A stretch of 22,767 nucleotides of DNA from positions 1-22,767 of the IMG/VR virus record IMGVR_UViG_3300023176_002507. The stretch is one strand, 5' to 3'. The notes under the pieces are model-generated. The model was given only the letters and a program-made list of their open reading frames with translations. It searched no databases and was not told where the DNA came from. This document shows, piece after piece, positions 1-6,469 of the stretch (within the stretch, counting starts at the first letter, position 1; every line of letters begins with the position of its first letter). Both the position numbers and the translations under genes were made by a program. This DNA is from a virus.

Positions 1-162
1 CGCCTCCTGACCCTGATCTATGAGGCTGTATAGTTCGCCTCTGGTATATTCATAATCTTTTTGGCGATCGTCATCAGTTTTCTCAACCTTTACTGGTGGT
101 TTATCCACCACAGGTTCAGCACTGATATTGAGGATCCCCTCCATGTTTTCTTCTAGGCTCAT
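1..162 (-). CDS. 16: Small terminase subunit gp16, N-terminal part (runs off the window)
   Basis: This is the first 54 codons of a gene that continues past the left edge. The product begins MSLEENMEGILNIS and continues through VEKTDDDRQKDYEYTRGE to LYSLIDQGQEA, a pattern I recognise from the N-terminus of the small terminase subunit of marine T4-like phages. In T4 the small subunit regulates the large terminase gp17 and helps initiate packaging at the prohead portal. Its place directly after gene 15 matches T4 order. The ATG overlaps the TGA of gene 15 as ATGA, which implies translational coupling. A second in-frame ATG (MEGIL) seven codons in is an alternative start and leaves the overlap with gene 15 out. 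The assignment rests on motif recall plus synteny; the catalytic and oligomerisation regions are outside the window. Confidence 0.8.
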   Translation of the reverse strand, partial: MSLEENMEGILNISAEPVVDKPPVKVEKTDDDRQKDYEYTRGELYSLIDQGQEA

Positions 163-959
163 AAGAATTCAATTCCTTCATTAAATCCAAAGTCATCACC
201 AGCATCAACCAGAGCGTCATCATTAACATCAATGACACCATCTTCGTTGATATCGGTAACTGCTTTGGGAGTATATGTTCGTGTAACTGTTCTGCGATTG
301 ACAGATAAATCTCCAATTGTTTCGTGGATGATTGCTTTCTTGATGACATCCGCAGTATTGTAAGGACCGTAGAGATAAGACTTCATTGTGAAGTTTAGAG
401 TGTAAACAATATATCTACGCTCTAAAAAACTATCATCCCATGCATCTTCATAACTTACATTATTCAAAACAATAGCAATATCTCTCTTCTCATTCATGTC
501 TGGGATCATGTTGAGAGTTAATGAAAATGATGGTTGAAAATATGGTAGAATTTGCTCTACAATTTGCAAAGCATCGTCTTGAGATTTTGCAATAACTCCT
601 AGTTCAAAACTTAGATTATAAGGAATAGGAACATATTGCACTCGGACTTCATTACCATTACCATCAATGATCGTTTTATATTTTTGAATTGGTGATGTCT
701 TACGGGTAGAATCGTAGTCAATGCTTGTCATCTCAAAATAGAGACGTGGTAGAGTGATTGCTACTTTTCTAGTTGATGCTCCTTCTTCTAAACGAACTAG
801 GAATTTTTGTTTAGGTCCATAAGCTAATGGAACTTTTATTTCTTCCAGAACTGTCCCATCACTAGGATCTGTACTTTTCAATGTGATATTATTGAAAAGC
901 GTACCAAATGCTACAATATTTTTGCGAACAATTTGATTGTAAAAATGTGACCCTAACAT
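159..959 (-). CDS. 15: Tail completion / sheath stabilisation protein gp15
   Basis: A 266-residue protein starting MLGSHFYNQIVRKNIVAFGTLF, with a family-typical N-terminus and a length close to T4 gp15 (272 residues). In T4, gp15 forms a hexameric ring that caps the tail tube and sheath after polymerisation and provides the surface to which the head and neck dock. Recognisable internal stretches are VPLAYGPKQKFLVRLEE (about residues 43-59), VPIPYNLSFELGVIAKSQDD (about 111-130) and VSYEDAWDDSFLERRYIVY (about 168-186). The C-terminal tail is acidic and rich in D, N and V (DINEDGVIDVNDDALVDAGD), which resembles a calcium-binding or dockerin-like DxNxDG loop, although no such role is known for gp15. 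The start overlaps the gene 14 stop as TAATG, and the stop overlaps the gene 16 ATG. Confidence 0.88.
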   Translation of the reverse strand: MLGSHFYNQIVRKNIVAFGTLFNNITLKSTDPSDGTVLEEIKVPLAYGPKQKFLVRLEEGASTRKVAITLPRLYFEMTSIDYDSTRKTSPIQKYKTIIDGNGNEVRVQYVPIPYNLSFELGVIAKSQDDALQIVEQILPYFQPSFSLTLNMIPDMNEKRDIAIVLNNVSYEDAWDDSFLERRYIVYTLNFTMKSYLYGPYNTADVIKKAIIHETIGDLSVNRRTVTRTYTPKAVTDINEDGVIDVNDDALVDAGDDFGFNEGIEFL

Positions 960-2083
960 TAGATACTACCTGTATAATTACCAGCTTCACCAAACGGATT
1001 TCCTTCCGTCCAATCAATGATGTCGTCAGCTTCATCTTCGATCACTCTATTTTGATCGTAGTTGCTGTTCACATTATTTAGAGTGTCAAATGTCTCTGGA
1101 GACCACTTAGCACCAGAAGTTAGACCAGTAATTACTTCAGCAGTAGTAAACGTTCCTGTTCTGTTGATGACTTGGAGAGATCTGGTTGTGCTATCCCAAG
1201 ACTTGACTTCTGCTCTGTTGTCTTTTGGTGAGTAGTCAATGGTAACGATAGGTGCTGAAGTATACCCAGAACCACCGTTAGTGATAAGGATGCCATTAAC
1301 AATACCAGTCGAGCTAACTGTTGCAGTTGCTGTTGCACCTATACCACCTCCTCCAGAAATAGTTACCGATGGTGGTGTCGCTTGCTTATAGTGTGATCCA
1401 CCATCGGTAATAGTTATGCTAGTAACAGCATCACCTGTAATAGTTGATGTTGCTTTTGCTAGGAATTCATCACCAACAATTTCCTCACCTACAATAAAAT
1501 CTCCAGATCCACCAGGATCCATGTAAAGTCTGATAGCATTATCAAAGAGTTGTTCCATCTCATCAATTTCTGCAACTCCAGTATCAAAGTCATCACTACC
1601 ATATTCATAGATCTCAGCAGTGATAGCATAGAATTGGATCTTGCCAAACTGGAAAAATGGTTCTTCCTTACCAACAAACTTGATTTCGTAGACATCTTTT
1701 GTTAGTGGAAAGTATAGTAGATCCCCTTCATTGGGTCTACTATCGATTACTAGGTTTGGATTGTGTTGTGCTACTTCTTCATCCCAACGTCTTGTAGACA
1801 CACGAAAAATAATCTCATCTGTAATTCTTAGACCGAACTTGGAGATGAACTCTGCATTGTCAGCAAAACCCTGAACATTTTGCAACAACATTTCAATTTG
1901 AAACTGTTCTTCGTACTTAGAGAAGCGTACTTCATCCAGAGTGCTGTCTTGTAGAACTATCCTAGGGATATAGTATACATCTGAACCAAACAGTTTGATT
2001 TGCTCATCCACAAGATCCTGAACGAGACCTTGTTCGCCACTGTGACCTTGGTAGTAAGTTGGAAAGTAGGGACTGGTAGGCAT
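959..2083 (-). CDS. 14: Neck protein gp14, with fiber-like beta-repeat insertion
   Basis: A 374-residue protein, longer than T4 gp14 (256 residues). The N-terminal 190 residues look like gp14 of marine T4-like phages: MPTSPYFPTYYQGHSGEQGL, then VQDLVDEQIKLFGSDVYYIPR, FGLRITDEIIFRVSTRRWDE and AEIDEMEQLFDNAIRLYMDP. With gp13, gp14 closes the packaged head and forms the neck to which tail and whiskers attach. Residues about 222-283 carry two glycine-rich repeats (ITITDGGSHYK..PPSVTISGGGGIGA and ILITNGGSGYTSAPIVTI) that match repeats in the giant fiber protein. The part after them (AEVKSWD..LQVINRTGTFTT) again resembles gp14 or fiber linker sequence. Gene 13 stops one base upstream (TAAGATG), and GGATAAG there can serve as ribosome-binding sequence. 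Identity is firm; the role of the inserted repeats is unknown. Confidence 0.87.
   Translation of the reverse strand: MPTSPYFPTYYQGHSGEQGLVQDLVDEQIKLFGSDVYYIPRIVLQDSTLDEVRFSKYEEQFQIEMLLQNVQGFADNAEFISKFGLRITDEIIFRVSTRRWDEEVAQHNPNLVIDSRPNEGDLLYFPLTKDVYEIKFVGKEEPFFQFGKIQFYAITAEIYEYGSDDFDTGVAEIDEMEQLFDNAIRLYMDPGGSGDFIVGEEIVGDEFLAKATSTITGDAVTSITITDGGSHYKQATPPSVTISGGGGIGATATATVSSTGIVNGILITNGGSGYTSAPIVTIDYSPKDNRAEVKSWDSTTRSLQVINRTGTFTTAEVITGLTSGAKWSPETFDTLNNVNSNYDQNRVIEDEADDIIDWTEGNPFGEAGNYTGSI
1235..1420 (-). repeat. Two GSGYT-type beta repeats inside gp14
   Basis: Residues 222-283 of gp14 hold two units of the form xITxGGSxYxxxPxVTIxGG, separated by an ATATATV glycine/alanine spacer and an NGI linker. 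The same pattern (for example ITDGGSGYTSPPTVTISGG) occurs several times in the giant fiber protein of this window. Proline, glycine and alternating beta-branched residues suggest small beta-sandwich or beta-roll decorations. Seen directly in the translation; the fold is inferred. Confidence 0.75.
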
Positions 2084-2084
2084 C

Positions 2085-2885
2085 TTATCCGATCATATCC
2101 ATTGGTGGGATTGCATACTTGCTGAGAACTTCGCTTTCGATTTTCTCAATTTCTGCTAGTGCGTCTGTGTATAGTTCTCTACCATTTAGAGTGATGCCAC
2201 CAGGCAACTGAACATTGTTATACTTAATCAAGTTCTGACCCCACTGCTTCTTCATGAGAGCAGTAGCATATCTCTTGACAAACATATCATTGTTCATCTC
2301 TGTAGCATCTGTAGGATCGATAAGACGATGACACTCAATCAGGATGTTAGATCCTTCTTTGAGGAAGTCTTTGTCTAGATCCATATAGAGACGATCACGA
2401 CGCATTGTGTATCTGAACTGCTGGAATGATCCATTGTTGAGGACCATATCTAGAGTTTCTAGATACTGTTTATTCATATAGTAGTTGAGGATATCAAGTG
2501 ATCCAAACGCATACAAGTCGTTCAGGAACAACTGATACTCAACACCAAAAAGATTAGAACGGATTGAATTGCTGACAAGACCAAAGACTCTGGTAATGCC
2601 AACTACATGAGACGGGATGTCAATGTAGTTTGTTGTTTCTTTCCAGTCAGTTGTGCCAGTTGTAGTTGTTACACTAGCAGCAAACCTTGTCTTATCGTCA
2701 GCAGTGATTTCGTGGAATAGATATGCACGCTCCATACCGTTGTAGCAGTTCTCTTGGAAGAACTGATACGTGTCATCAATAACGTTATTAACCTGTTCGT
2801 CGTCAATGTTTACTTGTAGGACAGGCTCACCAAGCTGTCTCTTACAATATGTGATGAGTTCAGCTCTTGAATTTGGAGATGCCAT
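2085..2885 (-). CDS. 13: Neck protein gp13
   Basis: A 266-residue protein starting MASPNSRAELITYCKRQLGE, a start characteristic of gp13 in cyanophage-type T4-like viruses, followed by PVLQVNIDDEQVNNVIDDTY and QFFQENCYNGMERAYL. In T4, gp13 (309 residues) binds the portal and with gp14 completes the head so that the tail can join. The protein is soluble, with no membrane segment. Translation could also begin three codons upstream (MCVMASP), but MASPNS is the family start. The upstream region contains a hairpin whose 3' arm carries AAGGGA 13 bases before the ATG, the only Shine-Dalgarno-like sequence available. This is the first gene of the 13-14-15-16 run and probably has its own late promoter at 2933-2940. 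Confidence 0.87.
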   Translation of the reverse strand: MASPNSRAELITYCKRQLGEPVLQVNIDDEQVNNVIDDTYQFFQENCYNGMERAYLFHEITADDKTRFAASVTTTTGTTDWKETTNYIDIPSHVVGITRVFGLVSNSIRSNLFGVEYQLFLNDLYAFGSLDILNYYMNKQYLETLDMVLNNGSFQQFRYTMRRDRLYMDLDKDFLKEGSNILIECHRLIDPTDATEMNNDMFVKRYATALMKKQWGQNLIKYNNVQLPGGITLNGRELYTDALAEIEKIESEVLSKYAIPPMDMIG

Positions 2886-2895
2886 TACACACAAA

Positions 2896-2930
2896 AAATC
2901 CCTTCTTACCTATTTAGGAAGAAGGGATTT
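2896..2930 (-). terminator. Rho-independent-terminator-like hairpin ahead of gene 13
   Basis: A perfect 12-bp inverted repeat (2896-2907 with 2919-2930, AAATCCCTTCTT on the plus strand) is extended past a one-base bulge by two GC pairs around a six-base loop. Read on the minus strand, the 3' arm ends GGGATTTTTTGTG, giving a six-T run. It lies 5 bases after the stop of the 62-residue gene and 10 bases before the gene 13 ATG, so it fits a terminator separating the enzyme/fiber transcription unit from the neck genes. It lies just downstream of the promoter-like octamer, so transcripts started there would also carry it in their 5' leader. Confidence 0.7.
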
Positions 2931-2932
2931 AG

Positions 2933-2940
2933 TATTTATT
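2933..2940 (-). promoter_or_regulatory. T4-type late-promoter-like octamer (AATAAATA) for gene 13
   Basis: The minus strand reads AATAAATA, one base away from the T4 late consensus TATAAATA and fitting the looser NATAAATA form reported for cyanophages. It overlaps the stop codon of the 62-residue gene and lies about 48 bases before the gene 13 ATG. Initiation a few bases downstream would produce a leader containing the hairpin. No sigma-70 -35 element was looked for or is needed for late promoters. Inferred from sequence only. Confidence 0.5.
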
Positions 2941-3124
2941 CAGCGGGAGTTTCTTCTGCTGGTGCTTCTGGTTCTCCCTCTAGAAGTCCGAGAGTCTCAA
3001 GACCTCCTTCTAGTTTGATTTTATATTCTTTTGCTTTACGCAAGTTCTCTTCGAGTTCTCCAATTTGCTTTACTGTAGTAGCAATTTGCTCCTCAAAGTT
3101 TTTCTTTAGTGCTGCTGGGTCCAT
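2936..3124 (-). CDS. Small coiled-coil protein, 62 residues, function unknown
   Basis: The product starts MDPAALKKNFEEQIATTVKQ. Residues about 5-45 are a charged heptad-like helix (QIGELEENLRKAKEYKIKLE), followed by an acidic proline/alanine tail (EGEPEAPAEETPAE). It has no membrane segment or signal peptide. The length and layout resemble small conserved proteins that sit just before gene 13 in marine T4-like phages. T4 has the trimeric coiled-coil whisker protein fibritin (wac) in this place, but 62 residues is far too short for fibritin and homology cannot be claimed. The gene starts 6 bases after the stop of the preceding oxygenase with no clear Shine-Dalgarno sequence, so it is probably translated by coupling. 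A hairpin follows directly. Confidence 0.7.
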   Translation of the reverse strand: MDPAALKKNFEEQIATTVKQIGELEENLRKAKEYKIKLEGGLETLGLLEGEPEAPAEETPAE

Positions 3125-3130
3125 AATTAT

Positions 3131-3673
3131 TCAGGGAATGAAATTAAAGTTGATGACAAATCGAGAGTTGTGTGTAGGTTTACTACTTGAATGAAAGCGC
3201 AAACCATCAAAGAACACACAACGTCCTTTCTTTGGTGTGACAGTGCTATTTATGGGATATTCGGCAATCGGATCTCCGTACATCCTTTCACTAAAATACG
3301 TATCACCGTCACTATCATTGACATAATACAGACATACCATATGTGGATCTGCCAGATCTACATGCATAGAATCATATTCTTTATGTCTAATGCCAGGTGT
3401 CTGCAAAAAACATCTACCACGGATGACTTTCGAAACACTGATACCTGTATTATAACACGCTTCAAATAAAAGCGGCATAAACAATCCAGTGTATGATGTA
3501 GTAGATTTACCATCTAACAAAAACATATGAGAGAATCCTGGTAGTTGACTCTCTCCATCTTCGGATAGATTGTCATGGTAGACCCACCTAAAATCTGTAT
3601 CAAATCTCATAGTTTCTTCGATGAGATTTTGGTAGTTAGGATTGATGCAATTGTCTTTAATAATGTTCTTCAT
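3131..3673 (-). CDS. 2OG-Fe(II) oxygenase, sixth of the cassette
   Basis: A 180-residue protein with the double-stranded beta-helix signature of 2-oxoglutarate/Fe(II) dioxygenases. The metal ligands are H104 and D106 in SMHVDLADPH, the distal H161 in FDGLRFHSSSKP and the 2OG-binding R171 in HNSRFVINFNF. These enzymes couple oxidative decarboxylation of 2-oxoglutarate to hydroxylation of a substrate; the substrate is unknown here. Translation most likely starts at MKNIIKDN because GGAGG stands 6 bases before this ATG; an in-frame ATG five codons earlier (MWRDQ) has no such site. The start overlaps the previous oxygenase by 17 bases. This is the only cassette gene with a strong ribosome-binding site of its own, so it may be made at a higher or independent level. 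Confidence 0.85.
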   Translation of the reverse strand: MKNIIKDNCINPNYQNLIEETMRFDTDFRWVYHDNLSEDGESQLPGFSHMFLLDGKSTTSYTGLFMPLLFEACYNTGISVSKVIRGRCFLQTPGIRHKEYDSMHVDLADPHMVCLYYVNDSDGDTYFSERMYGDPIAEYPINSTVTPKKGRCVFFDGLRFHSSSKPTHNSRFVINFNFIP

Positions 3674-4262
3674 CTGGTCCCTCCACATTCCAAGTAAGAT
3701 TTCCAGATACAGTCACTCGCTCATCAGTAGTAGATTTGAATGGATAGACTGCATGTTTTGTGGTGGACGGGAACATAAGTATAACACCATTCCAAGATTT
3801 ATCAACTGGTAATACTTCTGCTTCTAACTGAAACGCACCATTACTACTATGAGTGGTTCTCTCTTCTGCTCCGTATGGTATATTGACAAAGATAACAAAA
3901 CTTACAATACCAGAGTGTGTATGGACTGGATTGTATTCATTCTGTCTTTGGTAATTTACCCAAAGGTTTCTTAGTTTGATAAAAGGTGATACGTCTCTTG
4001 TCTCTTGAAAATCCCATGGACAAGTTTTATATACTTCATTCCATAGATCTCTAGACAAATCAACAACATAGTCTTCAAATCCAGGACATTCATACTTCCA
4101 CTCAGACAAACTTGACTGTTGTTCTAGAGCACCAGCCAATCTTGTGTTGTAGTTCCATGTCTCATCTCCTCTACGATTTCTTGTATAAGCAAGAAGATCT
4201 CTGTATAAGTTGTCTGGTATCTTCTCAGATATAAATGAAAGATTACTTTGTTGATAAATCAT
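3657..4262 (-). CDS. 2OG-Fe(II) oxygenase, H-x-H type, fifth of the cassette
   Basis: A 201-residue protein resembling the putative 2OG oxygenase family with an HxH first motif (Pfam 2OG-FeII_Oxy_5 type), which I recognise from marine phages. Key positions are H114 and H116 in NEYNPVHTHSGIVSFVIFVN, distal H170 in MFPSTTKHAVYPF and R182 in DERVTVSGNLTW. The usual metal-binding aspartate is replaced by histidine, as seen in this family, so activity is likely but not proven. LRNLWVNYQRQNEYNPVHTH is the most family-like stretch. The ATG overlaps the stop of the preceding gene as ATGA and has no Shine-Dalgarno sequence, so translation is probably coupled. Substrate unknown. Confidence 0.82.
   Translation of the reverse strand: MIYQQSNLSFISEKIPDNLYRDLLAYTRNRRGDETWNYNTRLAGALEQQSSLSEWKYECPGFEDYVVDLSRDLWNEVYKTCPWDFQETRDVSPFIKLRNLWVNYQRQNEYNPVHTHSGIVSFVIFVNIPYGAEERTTHSSNGAFQLEAEVLPVDKSWNGVILMFPSTTKHAVYPFKSTTDERVTVSGNLTWNVEGPDEEHY
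3680..3684 (-). promoter_or_regulatory. Ribosome-binding site (GGAGG) that fixes the start of the sixth oxygenase
   Basis: GGAGG on the minus strand lies 6 bases before the ATG at 3673, inside the end of the upstream oxygenase gene. It favours this start over the in-frame ATG at 3688, and is the best Shine-Dalgarno match in the enzyme cassette. Confidence 0.75.
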
Positions 4263-4774
4263 GGATACAAATCAGCACTTATACTATATCGTTTTTGATC
4301 TTCCACTCCTTTGCCAGGTGTATGTGGTAGATTCGATGGAAATATAAACCACGTCATTAAATTACTTGGTAAGTAATACGGGTCTCTTCTTGGCATGGGG
4401 AACATAGTAGTTCCAGACTCACCTAACTTCACATACATTATACCAGACAACGTAAATGGATTCTCTGGGTTATGGCAGTGCATGTATGGTTCTATCGGAT
4501 TTTTATCCCAATCAACATACACCCACGAATTCATATTGTAATCAAATATATCCATACCCCAAAACCTAGAACAAGCATCGTAGAATGACCATCTAAGTTT
4601 TTTGATCATAGGGTTATCTTGCTCTAAGAAATCATCCTTACCGTCATTGAAAGTAAGTTTAGATACGTGAGCCATCTTCTTAGAAAGACTGCCCTCTGCA
4701 ATAGAAGCATCGATGAATTCTATGAGTTCGTCAGCATCAATATCGACAGGGTATTGTTTGATTCCTAATACCAT
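4259..4774 (-). CDS. 2OG-Fe(II) oxygenase, H-x-H type, fourth of the cassette
   Basis: A 171-residue protein of the same broad type as its downstream neighbour: MHCHNPENPFTLSGIMYVKL (H99, H101) matches the HxHxxxxxxxSGxxYV pattern, distal H151 lies in IFPSNLPHTPGKG, and R162 lies in QKRYSISADLYP. It shares the SGxxYV motif but little else with the next gene, so the two look like distinct paralogs rather than a recent duplication. It is shorter than the others because the N-terminal region is reduced. The ATG overlaps the end of the preceding gene by 10 bases; the leader is A-rich with only a weak GAAA. Substrate unknown. Confidence 0.8.
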   Translation of the reverse strand: MVLGIKQYPVDIDADELIEFIDASIAEGSLSKKMAHVSKLTFNDGKDDFLEQDNPMIKKLRWSFYDACSRFWGMDIFDYNMNSWVYVDWDKNPIEPYMHCHNPENPFTLSGIMYVKLGESGTTMFPMPRRDPYYLPSNLMTWFIFPSNLPHTPGKGVEDQKRYSISADLYP

Positions 4775-5346
4775 TTTCTTTTTGTTTGTGCAATAATTTT
4801 ATCATGGATATCAGGATCACAAAATGAGAATGCTATGGTAGTCCTGAGTTCATTACCAATCAAACTATTAGGAGGTTGACCTTTGTGTAACCAGTTAGAT
4901 GGAATGAATACACCACTGTTAGGAACATATGGAGTAAAATGATATTCTTCATCGGGAGTCTGACATACAAACTCTCCTCCCCATTCTACATTCCAGTATG
5001 GTTGGTTAAAATAGATGAACGTCCATACTCCATGTTCTTCCCAATCTTTATGGAAGAGAGTATTCTGACCTGCAGTCTGACCATTAGCATGGATCTTGCA
5101 TAGTTTGATATCTCTACGCAAGTGCTTCATCATTTTCAATCTAACTGTAGTAGCGCACTTAGTAAAGATCAAATCTGTCCTAAGAGGATGTTGCCATGAC
5201 ACAGGATCGCCCTGACCATAAGACGCATTGTTGTACGTCCACGTGGCAAGACTATTCATAGAAGGTGATTTACGATCAAAGTAGTCCCACAAAGTAAGTC
5301 GTTCTGATTTTGATAGAACGTTATTAATAACAATCGGTTTATTCAT
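4765..5346 (-). CDS. 2OG-Fe(II) oxygenase, third of the cassette
   Basis: A 193-residue protein starting MNKPIVINNVLSKSE. The conserved facial triad and 2OG arginine are visible: H99 and D101 in NTLFHKDWEEHGVWTFIYF, H154 in FIPSNWLHKGQPPN and R168 in NELRTTIAFSF. WNVEWGGEFVCQTPDEE between them is the usual GGE/F strand of this fold. The start is chosen at the ATG that overlaps the preceding TGA as ATGA; the frame is open five codons further but an ATG there would lie inside the upstream gene. It is probably a prolyl-hydroxylase-like enzyme acting on a peptide or nucleotide substrate, but nothing in the sequence identifies it. Confidence 0.85.
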   Translation of the reverse strand: MNKPIVINNVLSKSERLTLWDYFDRKSPSMNSLATWTYNNASYGQGDPVSWQHPLRTDLIFTKCATTVRLKMMKHLRRDIKLCKIHANGQTAGQNTLFHKDWEEHGVWTFIYFNQPYWNVEWGGEFVCQTPDEEYHFTPYVPNSGVFIPSNWLHKGQPPNSLIGNELRTTIAFSFCDPDIHDKIIAQTKRKWY

Positions 5347-5906
5347 ACCCACCAAAGCCAACCAGTCATGATATATTTCTCTTGAGTTTCTGAGATTTGT
5401 CCCCTGTGTTTGTGAGTTACTCCAGCGGGAAAAATTACTGTCTTACCTTTTTCTGCTTTGACAGTATAATCTTGATAGAAAAATTCTGTGCCACCATCTG
5501 GAACATCATTTAGATATGTAATGTATACAAATGCTCTATCACATCCATCTTTGCCAGAACCATCAACATGCCAGGTGTAAAATCCATCTCCAGGTTGATA
5601 GTATTGAATCTGAGGCAAACGTTGCATTACAAACTCATGCCCTTGAATTGTCAAATCTTCTAGATACGATTGAATGAATCTATCAAGTTCTCTCTTATAA
5701 GAATCAAATTTATATTTCTCTGGTGGTCCTAGAGGTTCACCATCTTCCACAAAAAAGTCTTCACTCTTTTTAATTTCTGGAATGACACTGCCTCCGCCAA
5801 CGCGACCAGCATAAGTTAGGTCTGCTTCCTTAGCGTCATGAAATAATTCAATCAATCTATCACATATGGATAGATCTTCAAATTTATATTCTTTAATAAA
5901 ATTCAT
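5343..5906 (-). CDS. 2OG-Fe(II) oxygenase, prolyl-4-hydroxylase-like, second of the cassette
   Basis: A 187-residue protein with the clearest prolyl-4-hydroxylase-type motifs: H113 and D115 in GFYTWHVDGSG, the GGTEF strand (VPDGGTEFFYQDYTVKAEKG), distal H165 in FPAGVTHKHRGQ, and K177 in QEKYIMTGWLWW. A lysine in place of arginine for 2OG binding is normal for P4H-type enzymes. It probably hydroxylates a protein side chain, but this is family inference. The N-terminal half (MNFIKEYKFEDLSICDRLIE) is helical. Translation starts at the ATG overlapping the preceding TGA (ATGA), typical of this cassette. Confidence 0.87.
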   Translation of the reverse strand: MNFIKEYKFEDLSICDRLIELFHDAKEADLTYAGRVGGGSVIPEIKKSEDFFVEDGEPLGPPEKYKFDSYKRELDRFIQSYLEDLTIQGHEFVMQRLPQIQYYQPGDGFYTWHVDGSGKDGCDRAFVYITYLNDVPDGGTEFFYQDYTVKAEKGKTVIFPAGVTHKHRGQISETQEKYIMTGWLWWV

Positions 5907-6469
5907 TTGTATGCAGGTCCTTGTGTCCAACCAACTAGAGAATGTCTAACACCAGATGTAACAGGTTTGACTTGATGTGGTGTATCGGCATGAAAAAGAA
6001 TAATGTCTTTCTTCTTCAATTCTATCACCTTTTTTTCTGATGTATGTATTTCAAATTCACCACCCTCAAAATCATCATTGAGTAGAACAGTGAAACTAAT
6101 TTTTCTAATTCTATTATTTTCTCTCTTACCAGGACTCCAATTGGATTCGTCAATATGCCAACCATAGAAATCACCAACATCATACTTTGTCAATTGAAGT
6201 GGTTCGATATAATCAACATCCAAATTCCACTCGCATTTTTTATTTGCAAATTGTATGAGACCATCAACTAATTCATACACATTTGTGTCATCTACCCAAC
6301 AAGCCTTTGAACTTCTATCTGGATGATCTTCACTAGTATAATTTTGTCCATCCCATTGATCAGTCTTGCATTGTTCATACTCATTGTATGGTTTCAAAGC
6401 TTTCTCTAGCAATGGAAAAAAATCATCGTCTAGATGAACTATCATATACTGATGTCGAAATGAATTCAT
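5903..6469 (-). CDS. 2OG-Fe(II) oxygenase, PKHD/PiuC-like, first of the cassette
   Basis: A 188-residue protein starting MNSFRHQYMIVHLDDDFF. H105 and D107 lie in YDVGDFYGWHIDESNW, EGGEFEIH forms the next strand, H165 lies in LFHADTPHQVKPVTSG, and R175 in GVRHSLVGWTQGP. The YGWHxD and HxVxPVTxGxR pattern resembles PKHD-type hydroxylases such as PiuC/YbiX. The start is the ATG overlapping the TGA of the U32-methyltransferase gene as ATGA; the frame extends 12 codons further inside that gene and is not used in my call. The substrate is unknown; PiuC relatives are linked to iron uptake, but in a phage operon this says little. Confidence 0.86.
   Translation of the reverse strand: MNSFRHQYMIVHLDDDFFPLLEKALKPYNEYEQCKTDQWDGQNYTSEDHPDRSSKACWVDDTNVYELVDGLIQFANKKCEWNLDVDYIEPLQLTKYDVGDFYGWHIDESNWSPGKRENNRIRKISFTVLLNDDFEGGEFEIHTSEKKVIELKKKDIILFHADTPHQVKPVTSGVRHSLVGWTQGPAYK

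Noticed and set aside
3247-3254. CATAAATA octamer on the minus strand as a late promoter
   Set aside because: It is inside the sixth oxygenase, about 120 bases from the next gene start, unlike the better candidates, so a chance match in coding sequence is more likely.
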